Positions 11,104 through 19,914 of a stretch of 64,000 bases of DNA are shown here, one piece after another (within the stretch, counting starts at the first letter, position 1; each line of letters starts with the position of its first letter). The notes beneath the pieces were generated by a model that saw nothing but the letters and a program-made list of their open reading frames with translations, had not been told where the DNA came from and did no database searches. The translations under genes and the position numbers were made by a program. Source of the stretch: an uncultured Stenotrophomonas sp. (GTDB lineage Bacteria; Pseudomonadota; Gammaproteobacteria; Xanthomonadales; Xanthomonadaceae); the NCBI GenBank assembly GCA_900078405.1, contig FLTS01000001.1:62001-126000 (forward strand), in the 5' to 3' direction.

Positions 11104-13056
11104 ATGCTGCAGAAACTTCGCGACAAGACCTCAGGCTGGATCGTTACCGTGATCATGGGCCTGCTGATGATCCCGTTCCTGTTCGTGATCGACAACAGCT
11201 ACCTCGGTGGCGTCGGCGGACAGAACGTGGCCAAGGTATCGGCGCCGCCGTCGTGGTGGCGTTCTGCGCCGTCGTGGTGGCCGATGTCGTTCCTGTGGAG
11301 CCACCACGAGATCGGCAACGACGAGTTTCGCACCCGCTTCGAACAGGCGCGCATGCAGGCGCGCGAGCAGCAGGGCGACGATTTCGACCCGCGCGAGTTT
11401 GAAACCATCGAGAACAAGCTGGCCGTGCTCGACCAGATGATCGACGAGCAGGTGGTGCGGCTGGCCGCGGAAGATGCGCGCATCGTCATCGGCGATGCCA
11501 CCGTGCGCGACTACATCGCCAGCATCCCGGCCTTCCAGCGCGACGGCAAGTTCAACGCCGAGCAGTACCGGCTGACGCTGGCGCAGAGCATGCCGCCGCG
11601 CACCCCGGCGATGTTCGACCAGGTGGTGCGTACCAGCCTGCAGCAGTCGATCATCCCGACCGCGCTGGCGCAGTCGGGGTTCGTGACCCAGGGCGAGAGT
11701 GAGCGCCTGTTGAAGCTGCTGGGCGAAACCCGCGATGTCGAGTTCGCGATCCTGCCGGTGCCGGAAGCGGACACCGCGGCGGTGGACGATGCGCAGGTCA
11801 AGCAATGGTATGAAGCCCACTTGGGCGATTTCCGTCAGCCGGAGAGCGTATCCATCGAGTACGTCGAGCTGGACATGGCCAGCATGCCGCCGGCGGCCGC
11901 GGCCGATGAAGCAACGCTGCGCCAGCGCTACGAGGAAGAGAAGGCGCGCTTCGTCAAGCCGGAAGAGCGGCTGGCCTCACATATCCTGATCGGCAACAGT
12001 GAAGGTGCCGAGGCCAAGGCGGCCAAGCTGGCCGAGGAAGCAAAGCAGCCGGGCGCCGACTTCGCCGCGCTGGCCAAGGCCAATTCCGACGACCCGGGCT
12101 CGAAGGAGGCCGGTGGCGACCTGGGTTGGGTCGAGCGCGGGGTGATGGTCAAGCCGTTCGAGGATGCGCTGTTCGCCATGCAACCGGGTGAAGTGAGTGG
12201 CCCGGTGAAGACCGAATTCGGCTACCACGTGCTGCAGCTGCGCGAGACCAAGGGTGGGGAAGGCCAGCCGTTCGAGGAAGTGCGCGACCAGTTGGCGGCC
12301 GAGCAGTTGCAGGCCGACACCGAGCGCGCCTTCAACGAGCTCAGCGGCAAGCTGGTGGACCTGGTCTACAAGAACCCGACCGTGCTCGAGTCGGCCGCGG
12401 AGGAACTGAAGCTGCCGGTGCAGACGCTGGGGCCGTTCAGCCGCGCCACCGCCAGCGGCATCGCCGCCAACCCGGCGGTGCTGCGTGCCGCGTTCTCCGA
12501 TGCACTGAAGGAAGACGGTACGGTCAGCGACCCGATCGAGCTGGGGCCGAACCGCAACGTGATGATCCGCGTCACCGAGCACACCCCGGAGCAGGCCATC
12601 CCGCTGGAACAGGCCCGCGAGCAGGTGATTGCGGCGGTGCGCGCGAACCGTGCCGAGGAAGCCTCGAAGAAGGCTGCCGACGCGCTGCTGGCCAAGCTGG
12701 AAGGCGGGCAGACGTTGCAGGCCCTGGCCGAAGGCGAGCACCTGCAGCTGCTGCCGATCCCGGGCCTGCCGCGCTCGGCGCCGATGCCGACGGCGGCCGC
12801 CAACCGCGCAGTGTTCACCGCCACCCCGCCTGCCGGCGACAAGCCCAGCTACGGCAAGGTGATGTTGGACGACGGCCGTTACGCGGTATTCGCGCTGACC
12901 AAGGTGACGCCGGGCAAGCTTGATGAGGTGCCTGAGCCGCAGCGGGCGATGCTGAAGCAGCAGCTGAGCCAGATCGACGGCGCGGCGGCGGCCAAGGCCT
13001 ATGTGGACGGCATGCGCAAGCGCTTCAAGGTGCAGGTGCAGGAATCCCAGCTCTGA
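11104..13056 (+). CDS. ppiD: Periplasmic folding chaperone / PpiC-type peptidyl-prolyl isomerase PpiD
   Basis: PpiD is anchored in the inner membrane next to the Sec translocon and helps secreted proteins fold. This 650-residue protein has one N-terminal transmembrane helix (about residues 11-30), a SurA/PpiD-like N domain, a parvulin domain around residues 280-380 (EERLASHILIG, then GGDLGWVERGVM and FGYHVLQL), and a helical C-terminus. The ATG at 11104 is chosen because the cytosolic MLQKLRDKTSGW start is typical. The W-rich repeat APPSWW...APSWW near residue 50 is a family feature as far as I recall. It follows hupB as in E. coli, apart from the intervening tRNAs. Confidence 0.93.
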   Translation: MLQKLRDKTSGWIVTVIMGLLMIPFLFVIDNSYLGGVGGQNVAKVSAPPSWWRSAPSWWPMSFLWSHHEIGNDEFRTRFEQARMQAREQQGDDFDPREFETIENKLAVLDQMIDEQVVRLAAEDARIVIGDATVRDYIASIPAFQRDGKFNAEQYRLTLAQSMPPRTPAMFDQVVRTSLQQSIIPTALAQSGFVTQGESERLLKLLGETRDVEFAILPVPEADTAAVDDAQVKQWYEAHLGDFRQPESVSIEYVELDMASMPPAAAADEATLRQRYEEEKARFVKPEERLASHILIGNSEGAEAKAAKLAEEAKQPGADFAALAKANSDDPGSKEAGGDLGWVERGVMVKPFEDALFAMQPGEVSGPVKTEFGYHVLQLRETKGGEGQPFEEVRDQLAAEQLQADTERAFNELSGKLVDLVYKNPTVLESAAEELKLPVQTLGPFSRATASGIAANPAVLRAAFSDALKEDGTVSDPIELGPNRNVMIRVTEHTPEQAIPLEQAREQVIAAVRANRAEEASKKAADALLAKLEGGQTLQALAEGEHLQLLPIPGLPRSAPMPTAAANRAVFTATPPAGDKPSYGKVMLDDGRYAVFALTKVTPGKLDEVPEPQRAMLKQQLSQIDGAAAAKAYVDGMRKRFKVQVQESQL

Positions 13057-13081
13057 GCTGAGCGCAACGCATTGCTGAAGC

Positions 13082-13110
13082 GAAAAACCCGGCCACAGGC
13101 CGGGTTTTTC
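13082..13110 (+). terminator. Intrinsic terminator after ppiD
   Basis: AAAAACCCGGCC and GGCCGGGTTTTT around ACA form a symmetric hairpin that can work in both directions. Confidence 0.85.
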
Positions 13111-13147
13111 ATATGCGTCCGTGCAACACGATCGATGCATATGTGGA

Positions 13148-13225
13148 TGCGGGGCCTGCCCCGCATGAAGCCTTGCCGAGCAAGCCCCATGCTGGACAAG
13201 CTCCGCATCTACGGGAAACAGGCCT
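13148..13225. repeat. REP-like palindrome (GTAGG..CCGGGGCTT family), degenerate copy
   Basis: Contains GCGGGGCCTGCCCCGC, then ATGAAGCCTTGCC and later CTACGGGAA. It shares these words in the same order with the element at 18325-18382. It lies between convergent ppiD and mltD. Confidence 0.55.
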
Positions 13226-13255
13226 GGCCATGCATGGAGCGATACCGGGTGGCCA

Positions 13256-14437
13256 TCAGCGCGGATCGTCGAAGCGCAGCACCATGCCCGGCTTGAGCAC
13301 CGCATTGGCGTTCAGGTTGTTGCGCGACAGCAGCACTTTCAGTGGGATGCCGTGGCGGCGCGCGATCGACCATGCGCTTTCACCGCGACGTACCGTGTGC
13401 CGCTTCGTGCCCGTTGCCGCTACGGTGGCGATGGCAACCGTGGCAGGGGCGGATTCGTTTTCGTTGGCGGCGTCCACGGGCGAAGGCTGCCTGTCCGGCG
13501 CCGGTTCGGGCAGGGCCGGGGCCAGCACCCGTGCGCCATTGTGCTTGCCGGTGAGCGCAGGGTTGAGGCGGGCGATGCGGGTGGCGTCCAGCGCGTTCGC
13601 CGCCGACCATTCGGCCAGCGTGGTGCCGGCCGGCAGGCTGTGCCCAAGCAGGATCGGCACCGGGCGGTCCAGCGCCGCCATCAGCTCCGGTTCCTGTTCG
13701 GCCTGTTCCAGTACGCAGGCCAGCGCGTGCAGCTTTTCGACATAGGCGTGGGTGATCGGTGACAGCCCCGGCAGCTCGGCCGGGCGCGCGTTCTGCGCGT
13801 TCATGCCACTCCGGCGCAGCGCCTGCAGGATGCGGTATTCGCCGGCGTTGTAGGCCATCACCGCCAACTGCCAGTCGCCGCCGAACATGCCGTACAGGGT
13901 CTTGAGGTAGCGCACCGCCGCCTGTGTGGATTCCACCGCCGAAAGCCGGCCGTCGTAGCCCTTTTCCATCGGCACGCGGTGGTTGCGGGCGGTGGTGGCG
14001 ATGAACTGCCACAAACCGGCCGGCCCGTTGGCGTTGCGCGCGCCGGGGCGGTAACCACTTTCGACGAAGGGAATCAGCGCGAATTCGGTGGGCAGCCCGG
14101 CGGCGCGCAGTTCGTCGACCACGTAGCCGAACAATGGCAACGCATCGTCTTCCGCATTGCCCAGCCGCGTTGGTGCATGCGCGAACTGCCGGCGCCAGCG
14201 CGGGTTGGTCGCCTTGCTGTCGCATTGCGGCGCGGCCAGGCCGTCGCGGAAATCGGCGAGGATCTGGTGGCCGTTGCGCACGAGCGGCGCCGGCAGCGTG
14301 GCCGGATCGGTGGGCAGGCTGTTCAGCGATGCGAAGTTCTGCGCCAGCCCGATGCCGGCCGGGAACGACTGCGTGGCGGCGGTGCCGCTGCCGGCGCCGA
14401 GCAACAGCCCCAGCACCACCGACAGGTGCCGCTTCAC
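13256..14437 (-). CDS. mltD: Membrane-bound lytic murein transglycosylase D (LysM)
   Basis: This 393-residue periplasmic enzyme cleaves peptidoglycan glycan strands to 1,6-anhydromuropeptides. After a signal peptide (about 1-21) comes an SLT domain with catalytic E126 in IPFVESGY and the GPAGLWQFI motif at 138-146. One C-terminal LysM (about 344-390, [19 protein letters not shown]) binds peptidoglycan. No lipobox cysteine is obvious at the signal cleavage site, unlike E. coli MltD, so it may be soluble or held by LysM. The GTG start overlaps the gloB stop by 4 bp (GTGA). Confidence 0.9.
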   Translation of the reverse strand: MKRHLSVVLGLLLGAGSGTAATQSFPAGIGLAQNFASLNSLPTDPATLPAPLVRNGHQILADFRDGLAAPQCDSKATNPRWRRQFAHAPTRLGNAEDDALPLFGYVVDELRAAGLPTEFALIPFVESGYRPGARNANGPAGLWQFIATTARNHRVPMEKGYDGRLSAVESTQAAVRYLKTLYGMFGGDWQLAVMAYNAGEYRILQALRRSGMNAQNARPAELPGLSPITHAYVEKLHALACVLEQAEQEPELMAALDRPVPILLGHSLPAGTTLAEWSAANALDATRIARLNPALTGKHNGARVLAPALPEPAPDRQPSPVDAANENESAPATVAIATVAATGTKRHTVRRGESAWSIARRHGIPLKVLLSRNNLNANAVLKPGMVLRFDDPR

Positions 14438-15198
14438 GCGCGGAAACCGTCTTTCCAGCGCCGCAGTTCGGCGAATACCTCCACCTCGTCCTCCGGCGTG
14501 CGTCCCAGCCGTGCGGCAATGGCCGCGATGACGGGGGCCGCGGACGTGCGCAGGAACGGGTTGCAGGCCCGCTCGTCGGCCAGCAGCGAGGGAACGGTGG
14601 GGAGCGAGTGGCTGCGCATGTCCTGAGCTTCCTTCTGGCGGCGTTGCAATGCCGCGTTGGTGGGATCGACATGCCGCGCGAACGCGGCATTGCCCAAGGT
14701 GTATTCGTGTCCGCAGCAGACCTGCGTCTGCGCCGGCAGCGCCGCCAGCCGTTGCAGTGAGGCCAGCATCTGCGCGGGCGTACCTTCGAACATGCGTCCA
14801 CAGCCCAGACTGAACAGCGTGTCGCCGCAGAACAGGTGGTCGTGGCCGTGAAACGCGACGTGGCTGCGGGTATGGCCGGGAACGGCCAGGACCGTGAAGT
14901 CGAAGCCGGGCAGGCTTACCTGGGCCCCTTCACCGACCCGTTCGCATTCCAGCCCGATCCGTTTGTCCTCCGGCGCGAACACGGGCAGCCATGGCCAGTG
15001 CCGGCGCAGCTCGGCGACGCCGCCGATGTGGTCGTCATGATGGTGGGTGAGCAGGATGGCCGCCGGCTGCATGCCCTGCGCCACCGCGTCGAGCACCGGC
15101 TGTGCCTGCCCCGGGTCGACGAACAGCGTGCGCCCATCCGGCGCCTGCAGCGCCCAGATGTAGTTGTCCTGGAATGCGGGCAGGGCGGTCAGTCGCAT
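14434..15198 (-). CDS. gloB: Hydroxyacylglutathione hydrolase (glyoxalase II)
   Basis: GloB hydrolyses S-lactoylglutathione to D-lactate and glutathione, the second step of methylglyoxal detoxification. The 254-residue cytosolic protein has the metallo-beta-lactamase motif HHHDDH at 52-57, further metal ligands in PGHTRSH and FCGDTLF, and a C-terminal part with CGHEYTLGN. The start ATG at 15198 is divergent from the yafS-like gene by 12 bp, so the two promoters overlap. Order mltD-gloB-yafS-rnhA-dnaQ equals the E. coli arrangement. Confidence 0.95.
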   Translation of the reverse strand: MRLTALPAFQDNYIWALQAPDGRTLFVDPGQAQPVLDAVAQGMQPAAILLTHHHDDHIGGVAELRRHWPWLPVFAPEDKRIGLECERVGEGAQVSLPGFDFTVLAVPGHTRSHVAFHGHDHLFCGDTLFSLGCGRMFEGTPAQMLASLQRLAALPAQTQVCCGHEYTLGNAAFARHVDPTNAALQRRQKEAQDMRSHSLPTVPSLLADERACNPFLRTSAAPVIAAIAARLGRTPEDEVEVFAELRRWKDGFRA

Positions 15199-15210
15199 AG
15201 AATTGGGACC

Positions 15211-15864
15211 ATGCCTGCCGCCCCGTTCCCCCGTCAAGCTGCAGTCTCTACCTGGTTTGAGAAGACGGGTGCGGAAACGGTGAGGGCGATGGAAAACCGC
15301 CATCTGCTCGAACAGTTGCAGGGTGTTCCCGCGCAACCCTGGTTGTGGTTGGCGCCGTGCAACGCATGGCGTCCGCAGCCGGCCCCCGCCGGGCGCGGCC
15401 TGTGCCTGCAGCGGACGCCGGAGGGTGCGGGCTGGGAAGGTGACGTGTGCTGTGCCCTGCCGCTGCCGTTGCCGTCCGAGGCGGTCAGCGCCATCGTGCT
15501 GCAGCATCCGGCGACGATGGATCTGGAGCCGCTGCTGGCTGAATGTGCGCGGGTGCTGATGCCGGGTGGGCGCCTGTGGCTGACCCTGCTCAACCGCCAC
15601 AGCCTGTACCGCGGGCACTGGCAATGGCGCGGCATGCGCCCGCCCACGGCGCTGCGCTGCCGCAGCGGCCTGCAGCGCGAGGGCCTGCGCATCCGCACGA
15701 CGCGGCATGTCGGCCCGCTGTGGAACGACGCAACAGCGCCGGCCGGCAAGGTGTTGCCGGCATTGCGCGCGGTGTGCGTGCTGGAATTCGAGAAACGCAC
15801 GGTAGCCTTCATCGGCCCGGAAACAGTGCAGCCGGTAGGCTGGCGCGGGCCGGTGGCTACCTGA
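15211..15864 (+). CDS. YafS-like putative SAM-dependent methyltransferase
   Basis: This 217-residue protein sits exactly where E. coli has yafS. The C-terminal half resembles a class I methyltransferase: [20 protein letters not shown] matches the post-motif III strand of that fold. The usual glycine-rich SAM-binding motif I (E/DxGxGxG) is not visible in the first 80 residues, where I see only [11 protein letters not shown] and a GRGL segment. It may therefore be a degenerate or non-catalytic member. The substrate is unknown. ATG at 15211 is 12 bp from the divergent gloB start. Confidence 0.65.
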   Translation: MPAAPFPRQAAVSTWFEKTGAETVRAMENRHLLEQLQGVPAQPWLWLAPCNAWRPQPAPAGRGLCLQRTPEGAGWEGDVCCALPLPLPSEAVSAIVLQHPATMDLEPLLAECARVLMPGGRLWLTLLNRHSLYRGHWQWRGMRPPTALRCRSGLQREGLRIRTTRHVGPLWNDATAPAGKVLPALRAVCVLEFEKRTVAFIGPETVQPVGWRGPVAT

Positions 15865-15877
15865 ACGACGGAACAAA

Positions 15878-16330
15878 ATGAAAGAGATCGAGATACACAC
15901 CGACGGTGCCTGCCTCGGCAACCCCGGGCCGGGTGGCTGGGCGGCGCTGCTGCGCTACAAGGGCCACGAACGCGAGCTGGCCGGGGGCGAGGGGCATACC
16001 ACCAACAACCGCATGGAGCTGATGGCCGCGATCATGGGGCTGGAAACGCTGACCGAGCCATGCCGGATCGTGCTGCAGACCGACTCGCAGTACGTGCGCC
16101 AGGGCATTACCGAGTGGATGTCCGGCTGGGTGCGGCGCAACTGGAAGACTGCCGGCGGCGACCCGGTGAAGAACCGCGACCTGTGGGAACGTCTGCATGC
16201 TGCCACCCAGCGGCACCAGATCGAGTGGCGCTGGGTGAAAGGCCACAATGGCGATCCCGACAACGAGCGCGTGGACCAGCTGGCCCGCGATGCCGCGATC
16301 CGCGTGCGCAACGGCGCCGCAAGCAACTGA
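15878..16330 (+). CDS. rnhA: Ribonuclease HI
   Basis: RNase HI degrades the RNA strand of RNA-DNA hybrids during replication and R-loop removal. The 150-residue protein has all catalytic carboxylates: D9 ([11 protein letters not shown]), E47 (NRMELMA), D69 (QTDSQYV) and D133 (NERVDQLA), plus the assisting H123 in VKGHNG. The basic handle region around residues 82-100 is present. It lies 13 bp after the yafS-like gene and 8 bp before dnaQ, so the three are probably one operon. Confidence 0.97.
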   Translation: MKEIEIHTDGACLGNPGPGGWAALLRYKGHERELAGGEGHTTNNRMELMAAIMGLETLTEPCRIVLQTDSQYVRQGITEWMSGWVRRNWKTAGGDPVKNRDLWERLHAATQRHQIEWRWVKGHNGDPDNERVDQLARDAAIRVRNGAASN

Positions 16331-16338
16331 GGTGGGCC

Positions 16339-17067
16339 ATGCGCCAGATCGTCCTTGATACCGAAACCACCGGCCTGGAATGGAAGAAGGGCAACCGCGT
16401 GGTCGAAATCGGCTGCGTGGAGCTGCTCGAACGCCGCCCCAGCGGCAACAACTTCCACCGTTACCTGAAGCCGGACTGCGCGTTCGAGGCCGGCGCCCAG
16501 GAAGTGACCGGCCTGAGCCTGGAATTCCTCGCCGACAAGCCGCGCTTCGAGGAGGTCGTCGACGAATTCCTCGCCTACGTTGACGGCGCCGAGCTGATCA
16601 TCCACAACGCCGCGTTCGACATGGGCTTCCTCGAAAACGAGATGCTGCTCGCGGGCAGGGGGCGGCTGCACGAACGGGTGACGGTGACCGACACCCTGGC
16701 AATGGCGCGCGAACGCTTCCCCGGCCAGCGCAACTCGCTGGACGCGCTGTGCAAGCGGCTGGGCGTGGACAACTCGCACCGCCACCTGCATGGCGGCCTG
16801 CTCGACGCGCAGATCCTGGCTGACGTCTACATCGCGCTGACCTCGGGGCAGGAGGAGATCGGCTTCGGCTTGCCGGAGGCGGAAACGGCGAGTGCCGGTG
16901 GCGTGGTGCAGGTGTTCGACGCCGCCGTGCTGCTGCCGCGCCCACGCGTGCTGGTCACCGCCTCAGAACTGGAAGCGCACGAGGCGCGGCTGGAACGCCT
17001 GCGCAAGAAGGCCGGCCACGCGCTGTGGGACGGCGCGAAGCAGGAGGCCGCCGGCACCCCGGCATGA
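16339..17067 (+). CDS. dnaQ: DNA polymerase III epsilon subunit (3'-5' proofreading exonuclease)
   Basis: Epsilon proofreads for DNA polymerase III. The 242-residue protein has the three Exo motifs: DTETTG with D7 and E9, HNAAFD with D94, and the ExoIII-epsilon motif with HGGLLDAQ near 151-158. The C-terminal tail after residue 180 is the flexible segment that binds alpha, and it is acidic/charged with ELEAHEARLERLRKKAG. The start at 16339 follows the rnhA stop by 8 bp with GGTGGG as weak RBS. A REP palindrome follows the gene. Confidence 0.95.
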   Translation: MRQIVLDTETTGLEWKKGNRVVEIGCVELLERRPSGNNFHRYLKPDCAFEAGAQEVTGLSLEFLADKPRFEEVVDEFLAYVDGAELIIHNAAFDMGFLENEMLLAGRGRLHERVTVTDTLAMARERFPGQRNSLDALCKRLGVDNSHRHLHGGLLDAQILADVYIALTSGQEEIGFGLPEAETASAGGVVQVFDAAVLLPRPRVLVTASELEAHEARLERLRKKAGHALWDGAKQEAAGTPA

Positions 17068-17075
17068 CATGCCAA

Positions 17076-17148
17076 CCGTAGGAGCGACGTAAGTCGCGAC
17101 GGGGCTTTTCTCGATAAGGTCCGGTCGCGACTTGCGTCGCTCCTACGG
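17076..17148. repeat. REPIN: two inverted GTAGGAGCGAC-type REP sequences (copy A)
   Basis: Arms of about 25 bp begin CCGTAGGAGCGACGTAAGTC and are repeated in inverted orientation (17124-17148), around a spacer of about 23 bp. A second copy lies at 20976-21047. It is located between the convergent dnaQ and PP2C genes. Confidence 0.85.
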
Positions 17149-17164
17149 TCGCTCCGCCATCAGT

Positions 17165-17869
17165 TCAATGGCAACGCACGAGGATGGCGGTGATGTTGTC
17201 CGAACCGCCGCCGTCCAGCGCCGCGGCGACCAGCATGTCCACGCATTCCTGCGCGCTGCAGTCGTGTTGGGCCAAGGCCTCGGTGAGGCCGGCATCGTCC
17301 ACTTCCTCGGTCAGACCATCGCTGCACAGCAGCAGCTGCATGCCCGGCCGCAGCTCGCCGGTCATCGTCGCCACGTTCAGGTGCGCCGGGTCGGTCACGC
17401 CCAGCGCCTGGGTGACGACGTTGCGGTGCGGGTGGGCACGTGCCTGCTCGGCGGTCAGCGAGCCCTGTGCGATCAGTTCCTGCACGTAGCTGTGGTCCTG
17501 GCTGAGCTGGGCCAGCTTGCCGTCACGCCACAGGTAGGCGCGGCTGTCGCCGACCCAGGCCACCTCGAAGCGGTTGCCCAGCACGCGCGCGGCGACCACC
17601 GTGGTGCCCATCGGCAGGCTGTCGTTGCGATGGCGTGATGCGCGGATGATGTCCTCGTCGGCGATGCGGATCGCCTGCGGCAGCGCGGTGCCGCCGCGGA
17701 CCTCACGGACGATGGCCTCGCGTGCCAGCGCGCTGGCGACTTCGCCGCAGGCATGGCCGCCCATGCCGTCGGCCACCAGCCACAGCCCCAGTTCGCTGTC
17801 ACCGTGATAGGTGTCCTCGTTGAGCTGGCGGCGCAGGCCGACGTGGCTGAGGTGTCCGAATTCGATCAT
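17165..17869 (-). CDS. PP2C-family protein serine/threonine phosphatase
   Basis: This 234-residue cytosolic metal-dependent phosphatase is of the Stp1/PrpC kind. Motifs in order: QLNEDTYHGD (15-24), VADGMGGHACGE (32-43), MGTTVVAA (about 86), VGDSRAYL (about 105), CSDGLTEEVDD (about 183) and GGSDNITAILV near the C-terminus. All metal-binding aspartates are visible. No Hanks-type kinase gene lies nearby in this window, so the partner kinase is encoded elsewhere or the enzyme works more broadly. Confidence 0.9.
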   Translation of the reverse strand: MIEFGHLSHVGLRRQLNEDTYHGDSELGLWLVADGMGGHACGEVASALAREAIVREVRGGTALPQAIRIADEDIIRASRHRNDSLPMGTTVVAARVLGNRFEVAWVGDSRAYLWRDGKLAQLSQDHSYVQELIAQGSLTAEQARAHPHRNVVTQALGVTDPAHLNVATMTGELRPGMQLLLCSDGLTEEVDDAGLTEALAQHDCSAQECVDMLVAAALDGGGSDNITAILVRCH

Positions 17870-18025
17870 GGGCGCCAGCGGGGGCGGTTTTCAGCGGAAG
17901 CGGCCTGCATCATCGCGTCCGTGGCCGGTGCACGGCAAGCGTCTTGCCGCGGTGGAGGGCAAAAACCGCTTGTCCGCATCGCCCGTGGCCCTTATCATTC
18001 GCAGCCCGGTTTGCCGGGAACCACC

Positions 18026-18116
18026 GGGAAGGTGGCAGAGTGGTTGAATGTACCTGACTCGAAATCAGGCATACGTTAATAGCGTATCGGGGGTTCGAAT
18101 CCCCCCCTTCCCGCCA
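18026..18116 (+). tRNA. tRNA-Ser (anticodon CGA)
   Basis: A 91-nt class II tRNA with encoded CCA. The loop CTCGAAA gives CGA, and a long variable arm (ATACGTTAATAGCGTAT) is typical of serine tRNAs. It is followed by the SRP RNA gene. Confidence 0.95.
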
Positions 18117-18195
18117 GACACGCGAGTCTCTCGCAACCCCGCGCTATGCTGCGCGGAACATCGAAACCGGGCCGCGCACTGCGCGGCCTGCGTCT

Positions 18196-18310
18196 ATGGT
18201 GGCCCCGTCGGCCCCTCGCGACGCTAGGTCGAAAATCCCGCCAGGGCCGGAAGGCAGCAACGGTATCGACTGACGCGGGCGCCGAGGTCAGCCGGCGGGG
18301 CCGCCACCTT
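18196..18310 (+). ncRNA. ffs: Signal recognition particle RNA (4.5S, small bacterial type)
   Basis: The hallmark domain IV is visible: AGGGCCGGAAGGCAGCAACG, with symmetric and asymmetric loops that bind Ffh. The outer ends GGTGGCCCCG and CGGGGCCGCCACC pair to close a rod of about 113 nt, followed by TTTT as terminator. SRP RNA with Ffh targets inner-membrane proteins. Its position after tRNA-Ser fits related genomes as I recall them. Ends are inferred from the base pairing and may be off by a few bases. Confidence 0.93.
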
Positions 18311-18324
18311 TTCGGGCCCGCGAC

Positions 18325-18382
18325 ACGCCGTGGGGTTTGCCCCGAATGAAGCCTTCCCGGCAAAGCCCCGGCACCTACGGGG
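18325..18382. repeat. REP-like palindrome (GTAGG..CCGGGGCTT family)
   Basis: On the minus strand it reads CCGTAGGTGCCGGGGCTTTG, then CCGGGAAGGCTTCATTCGGG and CAAACCCC. This is a GTAG-headed REP with two imperfect stems. It lies between the SRP RNA and the convergent metallo-hydrolase gene and overlaps the last codons of the latter. Related to 13148-13225 and 28129-28205. Confidence 0.6.
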
Positions 18383-19142
18383 AAGCGAATGGTTCCGCCT
18401 GCGGTGCCGTGGGCATGGCCAGCGCCACGCATTGTCCCGGCTCGGCGACGCGGTGCCCGCGCGCGCGCAGGGCGGCGCCATCGGTGGCGCTGGCGTAGTG
18501 GTAGAGCATCATCCGCGCGCGCAGTTCCAGCGGGTATTCGCGTTCGAGGTCGTCGATACCGGTGTGCGACGGATTGCCGTGCAGGCCGCAGTCGTGTGCG
18601 ATCAGTTCGCCGTCGTCCGCATAACGGGCCAGCATTTCCGGAATGGGGCGGGTGTCGCCGCTCCACGCCAGTGCGCCGCGCAGGCGCAGGCCCCAGGCGG
18701 TTTCCGGCCAGTGGTGGCGCACCGGGAACACCTCCAGGCGCAGGCCGTCGTGCCAGAACGCCTCGCCGACCACGACCAGTTGGAACGCGTCCCAGAAATT
18801 GGCGCCGCCTTCGGCCAGCACGTTCGGGTAGTCGGCCACGCGCCGGTGCAGCAGCGGCATCACCGGCGCCGGTACGTACACGCGGACCTTGCCGCGCCGC
18901 TGCGGGTTGAAGTACGCATCAACGAACAGGCGCTCGAACCCGGCCACATGGTCCAGGTGCACGTGGGTGACGAACACGGCATCGGGCATCGCGCCGTAGT
19001 GCGCGTGGTAGGCGGTCAGGCCCTCGCCGCCGCAATCGATGGTCAGCCACGGCCGGCCATCGCGTTCGATCACCGCCATCGGCGAGCCGAGTTCGACCGC
19101 CGATGCGTTGCCGACGCCAAGGAAGCGCAGCGCCCAGCTCAC
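18375..19142 (-). CDS. Metallo-beta-lactamase fold hydrolase
   Basis: The 255-residue protein has HVHLDH at 60-65, the RNase Z/phosphorylcholine-esterase-like version of the HxHxDH metal site. Further ligand positions are WSGDTRP (about residue 187) and DCGLHG, with a C-terminal YHYA. The substrate cannot be deduced. I chose the GTG at 19142 because it follows the kdkA stop by one base (TGA C GTG) and the fold starts there (SWALRFLGVGNAS). Translation is thus probably coupled to kdkA. Confidence 0.8.
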   Translation of the reverse strand: MSWALRFLGVGNASAVELGSPMAVIERDGRPWLTIDCGGEGLTAYHAHYGAMPDAVFVTHVHLDHVAGFERLFVDAYFNPQRRGKVRVYVPAPVMPLLHRRVADYPNVLAEGGANFWDAFQLVVVGEAFWHDGLRLEVFPVRHHWPETAWGLRLRGALAWSGDTRPIPEMLARYADDGELIAHDCGLHGNPSHTGIDDLEREYPLELRARMMLYHYASATDGAALRARGHRVAEPGQCVALAMPTAPQAEPFASP

Positions 19143-19143
19143 G

Positions 19144-19893
19144 TCACACGCCCCGGTTCCAGGCCAGGTCGTAGGCGCGGCGCAGGCGTGCGAAATCCTT
19201 CTCCACGTCCTCGCGGCTGCGCTCGCCACGCAGCTTGAGCAGCGAGCGCAGCAGGCGCTTGAGGTTGCGTTCGCGCCAGCGCGTGGCGGGGATGCGCAGT
19301 ACGCTGCGGTCGAAGTCGATCAGCCAGCCGCAGCCGTTGGCGTCGAACAGGATGTTGTGGGCGTTGAGGTCGGCATGATCCAGCCCGGCGCGGTGGAAGC
19401 GTGCGATCAGGCGCCCGGCCTCTTCCCACGGTGCGCCGCGCCCGGCGACCAGTGCGCGGTCGGCCAGTGAGCGCACGCCATCCAGCCGCTCCATCAGGAT
19501 GGCCGCGCGGTAACGCAGCCCCTCGCGCATGTAGAACGCTGCCACCGGCCGCGGCACCGGCAGTTTCTGCGCGATGAGTTTCCGCATCAGGCGGAATTCG
19601 GCGAAGCTGCGGGTGCGGTTGGCGCCATGCCACAGGTAATGGGCATGGCTGATCCGGGCTGCCAGCCCGCCGCGCAGGTAGTGGCGCAGCACACATTGGC
19701 CGAAGGGCGCGTTGATGAACCATGCGCCGCCGCGGCCGCCGACGCCCACCGGCCGTGCCTTGTCGCCCCACCAGGAAGGCGAGAACATCATGGCTTCGGC
19801 TTGCCGCAGATATTCGCGGTCGAACAGAATGGCGCCCTGGCCGCGGCCTTCGCGGCAAGGCGTCAGCGCTTCAGTAGCGTCGAAAGCGACCAT
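19144..19893 (-). CDS. kdkA: 3-deoxy-D-manno-octulosonic acid (Kdo) kinase
   Basis: This 249-residue small kinase phosphorylates the Kdo residue of the LPS inner core at the inner-membrane face. Such a phosphate replaces a second Kdo in Xanthomonas/Haemophilus-type cores. It has a glycine-rich [10 protein letters not shown] loop (51-60), the catalytic HADLNAHN (173-180; D175, N180) and the metal-binding DFD (193-195), characteristic of the KdkA/RIO-like group. It is divergent from a family 9 glycosyltransferase by 21 bp, consistent with an LPS core role. Confidence 0.9.
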   Translation of the reverse strand: MVAFDATEALTPCREGRGQGAILFDREYLRQAEAMMFSPSWWGDKARPVGVGGRGGAWFINAPFGQCVLRHYLRGGLAARISHAHYLWHGANRTRSFAEFRLMRKLIAQKLPVPRPVAAFYMREGLRYRAAILMERLDGVRSLADRALVAGRGAPWEEAGRLIARFHRAGLDHADLNAHNILFDANGCGWLIDFDRSVLRIPATRWRERNLKRLLRSLLKLRGERSREDVEKDFARLRRAYDLAWNRGV

Positions 19894-19914
19894 TCCTGCG
19901 AGTCTAACAACACC

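Noticed and set aside
11247..11309. Direct repeat GCCGTCGTGGTGG (21 bp apart) with nearby inverse CCACCACGA in ppiD
   Set aside because: Looks like the insert pattern in fabF/minC, but the APPSWW..APSWW segment is, as far as I recall, ancestral in xanthomonad PpiD, and the protein is not over-length because of it.
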